In this document: positions 15,376 through 24,880 of the stretch, piece by piece | How the letters are laid out: every line of letters begins with the position of its first letter | Numbering within the stretch: the first letter of the stretch is position 1 | Assembly: GCA_964503595.1 (NCBI GenBank) | Contig: CAZDAM010000015.1 | Location: forward strand, 1 to 42,169 | Direction: 5' to 3' | DNA from: CAZDAM01 sp964503595 | GTDB taxonomy: Bacteria > Muiribacteriota > UBA6191 | Length of the DNA stretch: 42,169 nt | Notes under the pieces: generated by a model | Databases searched by the model: none | Told to the model about the DNA's origin: nothing | The model's input: the letters and a program-made list of their open reading frames with translations, nothing else | Translations under genes and position numbers: made by a program

Positions 15376-17145
15376 GCCAACCCTCCCCCAAATCTCCCCC
15401 ACTGAAGTCTGACGGGCCCGGGTCTGAACCGCCTGCTTCAAAATAGAGGCTTCTCCCAGAATATAGGCGGCCTGACGGGCTCGCGTAATTCCTGTATAGA
15501 CCAGTTCACGGCTTAAAAGTGGATGAGGATTTCTGGGAAGAACCATCAGGATACGGGAAAATTCCGAACCCTGAGACTTATGAACCGTCATGGCAAAGGC
15601 TGGCTGCCAGTCCGGAAGTTCAAGTAGGGAAAACCCTTTGGCCTGACCTTCCTTTTCAAACCAGGCCATCAGACGATCGCCCACCTGAAACAACACTCCG
15701 GAATCTCCATTGAAGAGGCCCAATCGATAGTGATTTTTCTGAATCAGGATGGGCATACCGGCAAAGCTCATCTGGGCTGCCGGTTCATGCAGTCGATAGC
15801 ACACCCTTCGGCGCATGGCTTCATTCAGGCCATAGACCCCAAAGTCTCCTTCCCGAATCAGGCTGAGAATCTGGCCCCTCCGAAAATGCCTCAGGATTTC
15901 AAGAATGCTTTCCGGCTCTTCCTCTTCCATCCGGAAGCGTTTGAGAATTTCATTGGGATAGAGGTACTCGGAGTAATCATTCAAGACGGAATCCAGACCT
16001 TCTGGATCCATGAGGCCCACTTCATCGGCCTGTTCCCAAAGTTCTGCCCCGCTTGCCAGATCCGGCAGATCAGGGACTTCTCCCTTCAAAACCGACTGGG
16101 CCAGTCCCAGTACCTTGGCCTGAGAACGAAAGACTTTGCTTAGCATGACTCTTCGGGAACCAAGAACCTTCTGCCCCTCTTCGGCCAGAAGCGAGGCCAG
16201 AACCGCCCCGGCCTCAACCGATGGAAGCTGATCACGATCTCCTAAGAGCAAAAGCCGGGTTGTCTTCGGATCCAAGGCTTCCATAAGACGCTGCATCATC
16301 AGGGCATCCACCATGGAAACTTCATCCAGCACAATCAGACGATAGGGCAGCCGGGCATTTTTATGGTACCGGCAAACCCCGGTAGAAGCGGAATACCCAA
16401 GCAGACGATGCAGAGTCGATGCCTGAAGACTCATCAAATCCAAAAACCGGGATTGGGAGGATTCCGGAATCCTGGAAAGCTGCTCCCTCAAAGCATCTGA
16501 CATCCGTTGAGCAGCCCGGCCTGTAGGTGCTGCCAGCGCCATATCCTCAACACTCATTCCAAGCGCCTTCAGAGCACAAAGAATCGAGGCCATCACCGTC
16601 GTTTTCCCGGTCCCCGGTCCTCCGCTCACAATCACAAGAGAGTGCATCAAAGACTGAATCAGTCCTTCTTTCTGCCTTTCATGAAGATCCATTCCCAACT
16701 CTTCAAGAATCTCTTCTGCAAACTTTTCACTGCTGTCCCGATCCCTTTCTTCCGGGATTTTCAGATACTGTCTGAGGGATTCAGCCAGAGTGAGTTCGGC
16801 CTGATGCAGCTTCTCAAAGCGAAGCGAGGATTCTGTTCGAATCAGAAGACTGTTTTCTGTTCCCACAAATGATGCCTGGGAAATCGCAATCTCAATAGCC
16901 TTTGCGTCTTCTTTGGAAAACCCTTCCTCCTGAGCAAAGCCTGAGATGCGGGAAAGCTCCATGGACAGATGTCCGTCTGACAGATGAGCCATTGCCAGGT
17001 ACAAGAGCCTTTCCTGGGACTCTTCAGAAAGATTCAGACTGTCAGCCAGCTCGCTGGCCTGAAGCAGAACATCCCTGCGATGCGGGGAATCCATCGGGAC
17101 TTTATGCAGGGATGGACGAATAAGGGATTGAAAGAACGAACCCAT
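15358..17145 (-). CDS. recD: exonuclease V alpha subunit (RecD helicase)
   Basis: 5'-3' helicase of the RecBCD enzyme that repairs double-strand breaks and degrades foreign linear DNA. It has 595 residues. Motif I is GGPGTGKT (175-182), motif II is LDEVSM (273-278), motif III is LLLGDRDQLPSV (about 299-310), and the C-terminal motifs AMTVHKSQGSEF and LVYTGITRAR are intact. It lies downstream of recB on the same strand, separated by a short ORF of 57 codons. The start ATG at 17145 has only a weak RBS. The 3' end overlaps the convergent Fic gene by 18 bases. Confidence 0.95.
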   Translation of the reverse strand: MGSFFQSLIRPSLHKVPMDSPHRRDVLLQASELADSLNLSEESQERLLYLAMAHLSDGHLSMELSRISGFAQEEGFSKEDAKAIEIAISQASFVGTENSLLIRTESSLRFEKLHQAELTLAESLRQYLKIPEERDRDSSEKFAEEILEELGMDLHERQKEGLIQSLMHSLVIVSGGPGTGKTTVMASILCALKALGMSVEDMALAAPTGRAAQRMSDALREQLSRIPESSQSRFLDLMSLQASTLHRLLGYSASTGVCRYHKNARLPYRLIVLDEVSMVDALMMQRLMEALDPKTTRLLLLGDRDQLPSVEAGAVLASLLAEEGQKVLGSRRVMLSKVFRSQAKVLGLAQSVLKGEVPDLPDLASGAELWEQADEVGLMDPEGLDSVLNDYSEYLYPNEILKRFRMEEEEPESILEILRHFRRGQILSLIREGDFGVYGLNEAMRRRVCYRLHEPAAQMSFAGMPILIQKNHYRLGLFNGDSGVLFQVGDRLMAWFEKEGQAKGFSLLELPDWQPAFAMTVHKSQGSEFSRILMVLPRNPHPLLSRELVYTGITRARQAAYILGEASILKQAVQTRARQTSVGEIWGRVGSELPS

Positions 17146-17150
17146 GCTAT

Positions 17151-17324
17151 CTACTTCGGGTCAACTCCAGTTTTCTCCCTGACTTCTACGACTTTACCAT
17201 CCCGAAACACGAAAACACCCCGACCAATCACAGCAGCTTTTTTCCTGGCTCTTTCCGCCGCCCGTTTCATAGCGGATTCAGCTAGAACAAAGTCGGGATC
17301 GCGGGGTTTTCCATTTGTATTCAT
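17151..17324 (-). CDS. small hypothetical protein between recB and recD
   Basis: A 57-codon ORF lying 45 bases after recB and 5 bases before recD. The ATG is preceded by AAGGGG eight bases upstream. The protein has a basic helix (MKRAAERARKKAA, about 19-31) followed by a two-strand stretch (GVFVFRDGKVVEVRE, about 36-50). The tight fit between recB and recD and a good RBS argue that it is translated with them. I do not recognise a family. It could be a small DNA- or RNA-binding protein or a RecBCD accessory; nothing in the sequence decides. Confidence 0.55.
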   Translation of the reverse strand: MNTNGKPRDPDFVLAESAMKRAAERARKKAAVIGRGVFVFRDGKVVEVREKTGVDPK

Positions 17325-17369
17325 ACATTTTCCCCTTCACACAGAAGTTGTGGATCATAGTCTGAGTTA

Positions 17370-20300
17370 TCATACAATGCCCATCCCTTCATACATCCTT
17401 TGAAGTTCTCTTCCAATCTGTTCTTCAAGAATCCGGGACGGAACATTTTCCGGTGGCAGATACCAGACACCTTCGCCGGGTTTTTGCATTCCCCTGACGA
17501 AGAAATAGTAGACCCCTCCAAAGTGCTTTGGCCCTTCATCTCCAAAGAGAGTGGAGAGCCAGCGGGTTACGGCAAGGGCATAGATTCGCGCCTGCAACTC
17601 ATAGCCCGCATGGGCCATGGCCTGATTCATGGATTTTCTGGAGTAGGAATTCAGAAAATTCGTTTTCCAGTCCGCCACATAAAACCTGTTTTCATGCTCA
17701 AAAATCAGATCGATCGCCCCTTCCAGATATCCCTTGAGATGGGCCAATTCGGGAAAGCCTGTTGAAAAATCAGGTTCTCTTAGAACAGAAGTCGATGGGA
17801 TATCCATCAGACGGATTCCCTCAAGCGGTCCAATCAGGGGAGCCTTCATCACCGAAGACACCATATTTTCGACCTGAGGACGAATGGATGGATCCAGTTC
17901 GTGACGCAGGGCCAGCTGAAGAAATGCTTCCTCAGAAAAGTGAACCCGCTGATCTATCTGATCCCAGTCGAGATGTTCAAAGAGACTGTGAACCAGATTG
18001 CCAAAGCCCTTGCCCCGGGGAAGGGCTTCCTCAGGATCTGCCTCCTCCATCACTTCATCATCCCGTCCTTCTTCTTCTCCAAACTGAAAGGAACTTCCAT
18101 CCAGATGACGCAGCATTCCCGAAAAGCTGGTTCTTTCTATCTTTCTTCGTCGAATCTGAAACTCAGACTGGCTCTGCTCGCCAAAGTCTTCCCGAAGAAA
18201 CGGGTCTTCGGCTTCAGAAGCCAAAACCTCATTTCTTCCGACCTTTGAAACCAGACGGGGGAACTCTTCCTGCATGATCTCAACACCCTCGACCTGAGCG
18301 GCATCCTGCAAAGCCGGACCAATCACCCCGGACGGACCTTCATACAAGGGCCAGTAGAGTTTGAGCCGGGCTCGCGTCATGGCAACATAAAGCAGGCGAA
18401 GACGCTCTTCGGACTGTTCTTTTGAAAAGAGCTCCCGGGCATCTTTTGAGTAGCCAAGCCAGGCACTCTGATCCTCAAGGTGAACCCGGGTTCCCATATC
18501 AAAGCGGGTATTTTCCTTCTTGCCCGGTAGAAGAAAGACCACCGGAAACTCCAGTCCCTTGCTTACATGCATGGTCAAAACACTGACCCGGGGATCTTCC
18601 GTATCCTGGCGCATGCAGTCGCGGGATTCTTCCTCAGCATCCAGAAGCCCAAGACAGACCCGATCCAGCCACACCGACAAATCAGTCAGAGTGTAGGGCC
18701 GTCGTGATGCCTGAAGTGCCAGCACTTCCCCAATCTGGGCAAAATTAGTCTGGCGCCTCTCCCAGAAATACTGCTCTTTTCGTCTCAGACAGGCATCGTA
18801 GAGGGGAGCTGTTTCCAGAATCTGATAAAGCATGGCCGGAATCTGCCGTCTTAGACCCATTTCCCGCCAGCGGGCCATCTGAAACCTTAATGGATGCTCC
18901 GGATTCAAGGCATCATGATATTGTGATGTATCGGGATTCAGACCGAACCACGGGGAACTCAGAAGAGTCCGGTAATCCCCTTCATCCCCCATGGCCAAAG
19001 CCCTTAAAAGCAATCTGAAGGACTCCGCTTCCACGCTTTGGTAAAGGCCGGGGGAGCGATAGGATGACCAGGGAATACGCTCTTTCAGAAAAGCCCCCTT
19101 CAGGGCTTCAAAGGCCGTACTGCGGGAATAGATCAGAACCGCACAGTCTCCGTAATTCAGAAACCGGCTCCCCTCATCGGTGGGAATGCGGATGGTCTGG
19201 GACTCTACCAGCATCCGAATCTCAGTGGCAATTCTTTGAGCCCAGCCACCAACGGAATCAACCATGACGGCAGAAACAGCTCCCCGCCCTGATTCATCCG
19301 CCTCAATCAATTCGGGAATTTCTTTTCCGGCCTTGATTTCTTCATGCCGAATGCCCCGACCGGCCCGATCCTGCCCAAACCAGACCTCCCGCTCAAATAC
19401 CCGGTTAAAAAAGCGGACCAGATCCGGATGGGAGCGATAGTTGGTTCCCAGGGAGTAGACTCTGGCCCTCTCGTGCATGGCATCACGGGCTTTGAGATAG
19501 GTAAAGACATCGGCTCCCCGAAAGGCATAAATCGCCTGCTTGGGATCACCAATCAGGTAGAGACGGTTTCTTGAATTGCCTTCAAGCCAGATCCTCGAAA
19601 AGATTTCCCACTGCAAGGGATCCGTATCCTGAAACTCATCGACCAGGGCAATCGGCCAGCGGGTGCGGATCCTTGATTTCAAAAGCTCGGATCGACTCCC
19701 CTCTAAAGCTTCCAGAATCTTGCGTAAAAGCCCATCAAAGCTGATCCGCCCTTCCCGTTCAAGTTTCTGCCTGAGACCACCTCCCGCCTCAAGTCCCAAA
19801 GAGCTCACCAGATGCCAGCGCATTTCAACCAGAGCCTCAAGTTTCTCGGCCACTGCATTTTCCTGACGACAGGACTCCACACAAAGACTGGCCGCAAACT
19901 GAAGGATCCTGATTTCCCTCGCCGTCTTCTCCTCCGAAGACTGAGGCTCTTCCTGAAGCAGTCTGGCCTGTGGCAGGAGTTTTACGCGAGCCTTTAAATC
20001 CGCCCCGTGAATCTGACCCGATTTGGTGAAACGAACTCCCCAGCTTCGGGCATCTTCCCAATCCGCAGGAAACCCGGCATCCGCCCAGCGAAGATAGCTT
20101 TCCCAGATCTCATAAGAAGCAATTCTCAGATCGCCCAAAGTCTGCTTCAGGCTTTTCAGCAGTTTCTGAAAATCCGGCTTCCCGGTTTGATGGGTAATTT
20201 TCTGATCTGAGAGCAGAATGCCATCGGAAGCCTCAAACAGTTCGCCCTTCTGATTGACCCAGACCTTCTGGGCAAACTCAGTCAAACGGGAAAGAAGATC

Positions 20301-20807
20301 CTCCGCCTTAAAGCCAAATACTGCCAGAATTTCCAGAACATCAAGACTTGCATTTGCCATGAAATCACGCAGGACGTCCGCAGAAGCTTCGCGGGCAAAA
20401 TCTTTTTCATCGGCAATCGTTTCGTTTAAGAACAGCTCCTGGTTTTCATAGGCAAAGTCCTTTAACACCCTTGAACAGAAGCCGTGAATTGTGTGAATCC
20501 CTGCCTCATCAAACATATCAAGGCTAATCAGAAGTCTCTGTCGTGCCAAAGGCTCCAGTTCATCCTCACGCAGAACTTCCTCAAGCTTCTTTCTGACTCT
20601 GGCCTTAAGTTCTGAAGTCGCCTTCTCGGTAAAAGTCACAATCAGGACTTCTCGGATCGATTCCACCTGATTTTCCATGAGAAGACGAACGATCAGATTC
20701 TCCAGAGTATAGGTCTTACCGGTTCCTGCCGAGGCTTCGATAAGGCCATGCTGGGACAAATCAACGTCCTTTGGATTGTGTAAAGGCTGAAAATTCATAG
20801 CTCCCAT
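17370..20807 (-). CDS. recB: exonuclease V beta subunit (RecB helicase-nuclease)
   Basis: 3'-5' helicase and nuclease subunit of RecBCD, 1145 residues. UvrD-type motifs are Walker A ASAGTGKT (25-32), motif II LVDEFQDTDPLQWEIF (about 385-400), GDPKQAIYAFRGAD and the late motif VSVLTMHVSKGLEFPVVFL. The C-terminal RecB nuclease domain (about 970-1120) has GNLVHSLFEHLD, then GAIDLIFEHENRFYVADWKTN with the D...DxK metal site, and AGYELQARIYAL. The start may be ATG 20807 or ATG 20798. It is divergent from the toxin-antitoxin pair, sharing a 100-base promoter region. Confidence 0.96.
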   Translation of the reverse strand: MGAMNFQPLHNPKDVDLSQHGLIEASAGTGKTYTLENLIVRLLMENQVESIREVLIVTFTEKATSELKARVRKKLEEVLREDELEPLARQRLLISLDMFDEAGIHTIHGFCSRVLKDFAYENQELFLNETIADEKDFAREASADVLRDFMANASLDVLEILAVFGFKAEDLLSRLTEFAQKVWVNQKGELFEASDGILLSDQKITHQTGKPDFQKLLKSLKQTLGDLRIASYEIWESYLRWADAGFPADWEDARSWGVRFTKSGQIHGADLKARVKLLPQARLLQEEPQSSEEKTAREIRILQFAASLCVESCRQENAVAEKLEALVEMRWHLVSSLGLEAGGGLRQKLEREGRISFDGLLRKILEALEGSRSELLKSRIRTRWPIALVDEFQDTDPLQWEIFSRIWLEGNSRNRLYLIGDPKQAIYAFRGADVFTYLKARDAMHERARVYSLGTNYRSHPDLVRFFNRVFEREVWFGQDRAGRGIRHEEIKAGKEIPELIEADESGRGAVSAVMVDSVGGWAQRIATEIRMLVESQTIRIPTDEGSRFLNYGDCAVLIYSRSTAFEALKGAFLKERIPWSSYRSPGLYQSVEAESFRLLLRALAMGDEGDYRTLLSSPWFGLNPDTSQYHDALNPEHPLRFQMARWREMGLRRQIPAMLYQILETAPLYDACLRRKEQYFWERRQTNFAQIGEVLALQASRRPYTLTDLSVWLDRVCLGLLDAEEESRDCMRQDTEDPRVSVLTMHVSKGLEFPVVFLLPGKKENTRFDMGTRVHLEDQSAWLGYSKDARELFSKEQSEERLRLLYVAMTRARLKLYWPLYEGPSGVIGPALQDAAQVEGVEIMQEEFPRLVSKVGRNEVLASEAEDPFLREDFGEQSQSEFQIRRRKIERTSFSGMLRHLDGSSFQFGEEEGRDDEVMEEADPEEALPRGKGFGNLVHSLFEHLDWDQIDQRVHFSEEAFLQLALRHELDPSIRPQVENMVSSVMKAPLIGPLEGIRLMDIPSTSVLREPDFSTGFPELAHLKGYLEGAIDLIFEHENRFYVADWKTNFLNSYSRKSMNQAMAHAGYELQARIYALAVTRWLSTLFGDEGPKHFGGVYYFFVRGMQKPGEGVWYLPPENVPSRILEEQIGRELQRMYEGMGIV

Positions 20808-20864
20808 TTTACTTTCTTATAAACCCAGAATCCTGATTTATCTGCTCAGTGTCCCCGCCCTTTC

Positions 20865-20888
20865 AAATGGGCCCATTTTTTGGTACCA
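20865..20888. promoter_or_regulatory. palindromes upstream of the antitoxin gene
   Basis: A perfect 14-base palindrome AAATGGGCCCATTT (20865-20878) is followed by TGGTACCA (20881-20888), 20 bases before the antitoxin ATG and about 60 before recB. This is the usual place for an autoregulatory operator bound by a ribbon-helix-helix antitoxin. Because recB is divergent, binding could also affect recB. Confidence 0.55.
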
Positions 20889-20907
20889 TTTTATTGGGAG
20901 GCCAAAA

Positions 20908-21150
20908 ATGTTGACCCAAAAGAAAATCCAGATCGATGAAAGCGAATGGGATTTTATCGAAAAAGCTGTTTCTATCTTCAACTACAAGAGCAAGTCTGAA
21001 TATATGCGTCAGGCCATTCTCGAGAAAATCAGACAGGACAAGGCAAAACTCCGTGAAATGAAGCGTCAGCAAGCCATGCTGTCCTGTGCTGAAAATGGAT
21101 GGGAAAACATCTTTGAAGATCTGGAAGGCGATGATTTTGAAGACAGGTGA
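20908..21150 (+). CDS. ribbon-helix-helix antitoxin
   Basis: An 80-residue protein with the beta-helix-helix pattern KKIQIDESEWDFIEKAV...SKSEYMRQAILEKI in the first 45 residues, typical of ribbon-helix-helix antitoxins. It then has a basic coiled segment and an acidic C-terminal tail (IFEDLEGDDFEDR) that would plug the toxin. The RBS GGGAGG is 7 bases from the ATG. The gene overlaps the MazF-like gene by 20 bases. It should bind the palindromes upstream and silence its own operon. It reads opposite to the rec genes on both sides. Confidence 0.82.
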   Translation: MLTQKKIQIDESEWDFIEKAVSIFNYKSKSEYMRQAILEKIRQDKAKLREMKRQQAMLSCAENGWENIFEDLEGDDFEDR

Positions 21151-21493
21151 GATCTGGTGGGTCAATCTCGATCCTACCGTTGGAGCTGAAATCAGAAAAA
21201 AGCGGCCTGTCGTTGTCATCAACGCTGGCGAGAGTAAGCAGATGCCTCTTGCGATCGTAGCTCCCATCACTGGACACAAAAACGCCTGGGACCACAACCC
21301 GTTCTTTGTCACCATCGAGGCCACACCAAATACCGGCCTGGAAAAAAAGTCCTGCGTCGACTGTTTTCAAATCAGATGTCTCTCGCACAAACGATTCATT
21401 GCAATGCTGGGGGAGATCGAAAAAATCCAGATCGAAGCAATCAAAAGCTCCCTGTCCCTGATTCTGGATATTGAGGAACATCACTGCCAGTAG
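21131..21493 (+). CDS. MazF/PemK-family mRNA interferase toxin
   Basis: A 120-residue endoribonuclease toxin. It starts MILKTGEIWWVNLDPTVGAEIRKKRPVVVI, the classic PemK/MazF opening: GEIWWVNLDP, an arginine/lysine at the active site and the KKRPVVVI strand. Later strands include AIVAPITGHKN, SCVDCFQIRCLS and IGxIEKIQ-type helices. ATG 21131 is preferred over an upstream frame start because GEIWWV begins the domain and the overlap with the antitoxin is normal for such pairs. The stop lies 3 bases from the recC stop on the other strand. Cleavage specificity is unknown. Confidence 0.9.
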   Translation: MILKTGEIWWVNLDPTVGAEIRKKRPVVVINAGESKQMPLAIVAPITGHKNAWDHNPFFVTIEATPNTGLEKKSCVDCFQIRCLSHKRFIAMLGEIEKIQIEAIKSSLSLILDIEEHHCQ

Positions 21494-21496
21494 ACA

Positions 21497-24400
21497 TCAG
21501 ATCTCACTCAGCCATTCAAGATAGGGCTTCAGGTGAGTCGCTTTTTCAAGCTCTGCAACCGGAAGAGGCAAAAGACGCATTCCCCTGAAGTCTGCCAGTT
21601 CCTCCCGTGCTTTGGCCTCAAAAGAATCCTGGCTTTTTCCCTGATTCAGAATAGCCGCCTTGATCGGAAGGGCCATCAATGGCCAGTTTCGCATCGTCTG
21701 ACAAAGTGTCTGAAGTGTGTCCTTCGCATCCTTGAGCAGGATTTCTTTGGCCTCCACTTTTCCTGGAGTGATCTTAAGAATATGGCAGTTCACTGCTTGC
21801 TTCTGGGTGCTTGCATAAAGCAGGGCATTCAGATAGGGACGAATCAGATAGGCCCCCAAAGAGTGCTCCTTAAGCCCCTTGGACTGGACACACAGAATCA
21901 GAGGCTCGCCTTTTTGATTGATCACAAGCTGAAAACGCTCAGGTTCAACCCCGGTCACTCCGGTGTCCTGGCTGGCAAAGGCCTTTTCCTCCCAGGGGCC
22001 AGTGTGATTGAGATAGTCCTCGATTTGGGGCAGGGTTCTGGCACTTTCGTAAAGCTCTATGAATGCAAGCTGGCGCATCCTCCCCTGAGGCCCCAAAGAC
22101 CTGCGCTCCAGCCTCAACAGGACATCCGCAACACTCAGAATTCTTTCAGCCGGATGCAGGCGGTTTAGAGTCAGATGTTCCAGAATGCGGGTATCCTGAA
22201 ACGGGCTTAAGCCAAAATTCTCCAGACCATCACCAATCCGCCAAAGGTTTTGATCCCAGGCAGGCGTGTGCCCATAACGATGACGAAGCACTGCATAGGC
22301 AGGTTCCCGCAAAAAATCGGCCAGATGACTGAGCCTCCACGACGTTTCCTGCGGAGTTATCACAGGAAGATTCGGCTCGATCTCCCCAGCCTGAAACCGC
22401 TTGGTGTGCAGGACATGATCCCGATCCCGGTAATTGACGGCGAAGTCGGAGTATTCTCGCTTCAGTCCATGAAGAGAATCCGAACCCCTTAAGGGAAGAT
22501 GCAGGATTTCAAAGGAGTCCCCCTCTGGCAGAAGATCTTCCTCAACATGCCTTTTTAACTGATGCAGAATGGAGGACATTTCCAGATCCCGATCGGATTC
22601 CAGATCCCGACTGACAAAGGAAAAATAGATTTTCTCCTGAACCGCGGACAGGACTTCCAGAAAAAGCCAACGGCGACGTTCCGGAAGACTGACATCGCCA
22701 ATCCGTCTTTCCACCCGGCGTAAATCCAGCGTAAAGCGATCCTCGGTTCCCGGAAATCCTCCGCTTTCTCCAAGGCCCAGAACATAGACGATTTTAAAGG
22801 GAATCGGTCGCATGGGATGAAGTTCAGCCAGTGTCACCCCTCCGCTGAGATAGGTTCCAATCCCGGAAGGAATCCCCCCAAGGGTCTGCCGGATATGCTC
22901 ACAGAGGACACTGAATCGAATCTCAACTCCCAAAAGAGCTTCCCTGAGAATCTCAAGCGAATTCAGAAGACCTTCCCGGACCCGGTTTTCAGCTCCAAGA
23001 CCTTCTTCGATCAAAAGCAGTGAGTTAAAGGCCGGCAGAAGAAGATTGAGCCATTCCTCCACACTGTGTTTTTCAGGCTTTTTGGATGCAAACATCCGAA
23101 TGAAGCGGGTGAAGGTCAAAAAGGCCTGCATGGCTTTTTCATCCGGGCTTACAAGGGCCGGCGGGAAGCTTTCATCTTCGATCTGAATCGAAGAGCGGAT
23201 CAGACGCCAGATTCCCTGCCTGATGGAAAAGGGTCCCGGATCCCCAAGCCCTCTACGCATGCCCAGAGTTTCAAAAGCATCCGCAAGCTCCACAAGATGA
23301 TCATGAGTCAGACCAAAAGCTTTCTGAAAGCAGGAGTTCTCCAGAAGGGCAAAACAGTCCGGGCGGGTGATCTCTTCCGTTTCCAGAAGTTTGAGAATGG
23401 CCAGAATCCCGTTGGCATAAAGGGAGTCCCGATCCGAACGGGAATCAACCAGATTGAAGGGGATACTTCCATCAGATGCAAAAACGGCCATCAGACTCGG
23501 ACGGTAAGTCTTCATGTCCGGTACCAGAACGGCAATGTCAGTGAGCTGAAGATCCGGGTCCAGCTTCATGTTTCTGAGAATGGACTGCTGCACTCCCTCG
23601 ACTTCCCTGAGCATGGAGGGAGCCCCGATCATCTGCACACTCCTGTCCTGAGGAAGCCGAACACCTAAAACCTCAGGAGCTGAACGGCTCAAAAGGTGGG
23701 CCTGCAGGAGTTTTAAGAGGCTTAATTTGCTCACATCCAGCCGAAAGGATTCGGAAAAATCATGTCCGGCGAGATCACAGAGACTTCGGATATGCTCCCG
23801 GCCCGGTCTTCCCCACCACTGAAGCAGACGGGGATCGCGCTCATCAAAAAACATCGTTCCCTGAGCCATTTCATAATCGGCCAGAGCAAATCCGGCAGTC
23901 TGGTGGCTTCCCCCTACTTTCCGCGGAGTTTTTTCCTGTTTTCTCACAAAGCGGGAGATCTCCCAGGGCGTTTTGACATCTTCCCAGTATTCCCGGCATG
24001 GATTGAAAGTCAGCCAGGAGAGCTCCATCAAAGGATTCAGAGCCCGGCAGATGGCATAGTGAATCTCGGATACATGGGAAAGCCCGAAAAGCCAGAGAGT
24101 TCCGCCAACTGGCCTGCCCTGTCCGAGCAGATCCGGAAGATCTTCCAGAAACACAACCGGCTCTTCCTCACTTGCCCTTGAAACCAGAGTTTCCCGCATG
24201 CGCCGATAAAGATGGGCCTGGCACTGCTCCAGGATCAGAACTTCATCCACATGCTCCCGAAGAAGCCCTGACTGATTCTCTTTCCATGCTTTGAGCATGT
24301 CTCTTCTCTGACAGGCATACTCAAGAAACAGCGAAGCCAGACGGGCCGCGGCCTGCTGAATTCTTTTCCCGTAGTCCGGGGCTTCACGGGGCTCACGGGC

Positions 24401-24760
24401 CTTGAACCAGGAACGCAGGGGCTCCATGCGTGAATCTTCCCACTCTTCCTGATCCAAAAGTCCAATCAATGTGGCCGTCATCAATTCCTGAGTGGCCATT
24501 CTGGTGCCTTTTGGAAGATCCAGGGCATCACGGGAAGCTTCAAACAGAGCCTGCTCCAGATAGACCATCTTCACGTTCAGACAAACCCCAAGAGATGAGG
24601 GCTCAGCCAGACGAAAACGCAGCCAGGTTGCCAGGTTCTGATTAGGGACAGCAATGCGAATTGGCAGCAGTGGAGAAACTTTTGTCTGCCTTGAGGCAAA
24701 AATTCCGGCAGTCAGCTCCTCAGCAAGAGCATCCAGGCGATTTGAAAAGGTGAGCTGCAA
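21497..24760 (-). CDS. recC: exonuclease V gamma subunit (RecC)
   Basis: Chi-recognition and scaffold subunit of RecBCD, about 1087 residues. I choose the TTG at 24760 because AGGAG lies five bases upstream and the product then begins LQLTFSNRLDALAEEL, matching the RecC opening (HSNRLDxL). A frame start at 24778 adds six unlikely residues. Conserved segments include IAVPNQNLATWLRFRLAE (about 37-54), DIAVLVPDMKTYRPSL, VVNYRD-type and ELHPMRPIPFKIVYVLGLGESGGFPG, the dead-helicase motifs of RecC. It is separated from recB by the opposite-strand toxin-antitoxin pair; in enterics ptrA occupies this place. Confidence 0.93.
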   Translation of the reverse strand: MQLTFSNRLDALAEELTAGIFASRQTKVSPLLPIRIAVPNQNLATWLRFRLAEPSSLGVCLNVKMVYLEQALFEASRDALDLPKGTRMATQELMTATLIGLLDQEEWEDSRMEPLRSWFKAREPREAPDYGKRIQQAAARLASLFLEYACQRRDMLKAWKENQSGLLREHVDEVLILEQCQAHLYRRMRETLVSRASEEEPVVFLEDLPDLLGQGRPVGGTLWLFGLSHVSEIHYAICRALNPLMELSWLTFNPCREYWEDVKTPWEISRFVRKQEKTPRKVGGSHQTAGFALADYEMAQGTMFFDERDPRLLQWWGRPGREHIRSLCDLAGHDFSESFRLDVSKLSLLKLLQAHLLSRSAPEVLGVRLPQDRSVQMIGAPSMLREVEGVQQSILRNMKLDPDLQLTDIAVLVPDMKTYRPSLMAVFASDGSIPFNLVDSRSDRDSLYANGILAILKLLETEEITRPDCFALLENSCFQKAFGLTHDHLVELADAFETLGMRRGLGDPGPFSIRQGIWRLIRSSIQIEDESFPPALVSPDEKAMQAFLTFTRFIRMFASKKPEKHSVEEWLNLLLPAFNSLLLIEEGLGAENRVREGLLNSLEILREALLGVEIRFSVLCEHIRQTLGGIPSGIGTYLSGGVTLAELHPMRPIPFKIVYVLGLGESGGFPGTEDRFTLDLRRVERRIGDVSLPERRRWLFLEVLSAVQEKIYFSFVSRDLESDRDLEMSSILHQLKRHVEEDLLPEGDSFEILHLPLRGSDSLHGLKREYSDFAVNYRDRDHVLHTKRFQAGEIEPNLPVITPQETSWRLSHLADFLREPAYAVLRHRYGHTPAWDQNLWRIGDGLENFGLSPFQDTRILEHLTLNRLHPAERILSVADVLLRLERRSLGPQGRMRQLAFIELYESARTLPQIEDYLNHTGPWEEKAFASQDTGVTGVEPERFQLVINQKGEPLILCVQSKGLKEHSLGAYLIRPYLNALLYASTQKQAVNCHILKITPGKVEAKEILLKDAKDTLQTLCQTMRNWPLMALPIKAAILNQGKSQDSFEAKAREELADFRGMRLLPLPVAELEKATHLKPYLEWLSEI

Positions 24761-24880
24761 GGAAACTCCTGTCCTCAAGCTGGAATCAGCATACCCAATC
24801 TACTGAAGCCACACGAAGCTGGCTTTCAGACTGTGCGCGGCACCAGAATCTACCATCCTGCGGTAAGGCCGGAAAGCTCT

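Noticed and set aside
20863..21484. Minus-strand frames between recC and recB as continuation of the rec operon
   Set aside because: The plus-strand antitoxin and toxin have RBS, overlap and clear family motifs; the minus frames are their shadows.
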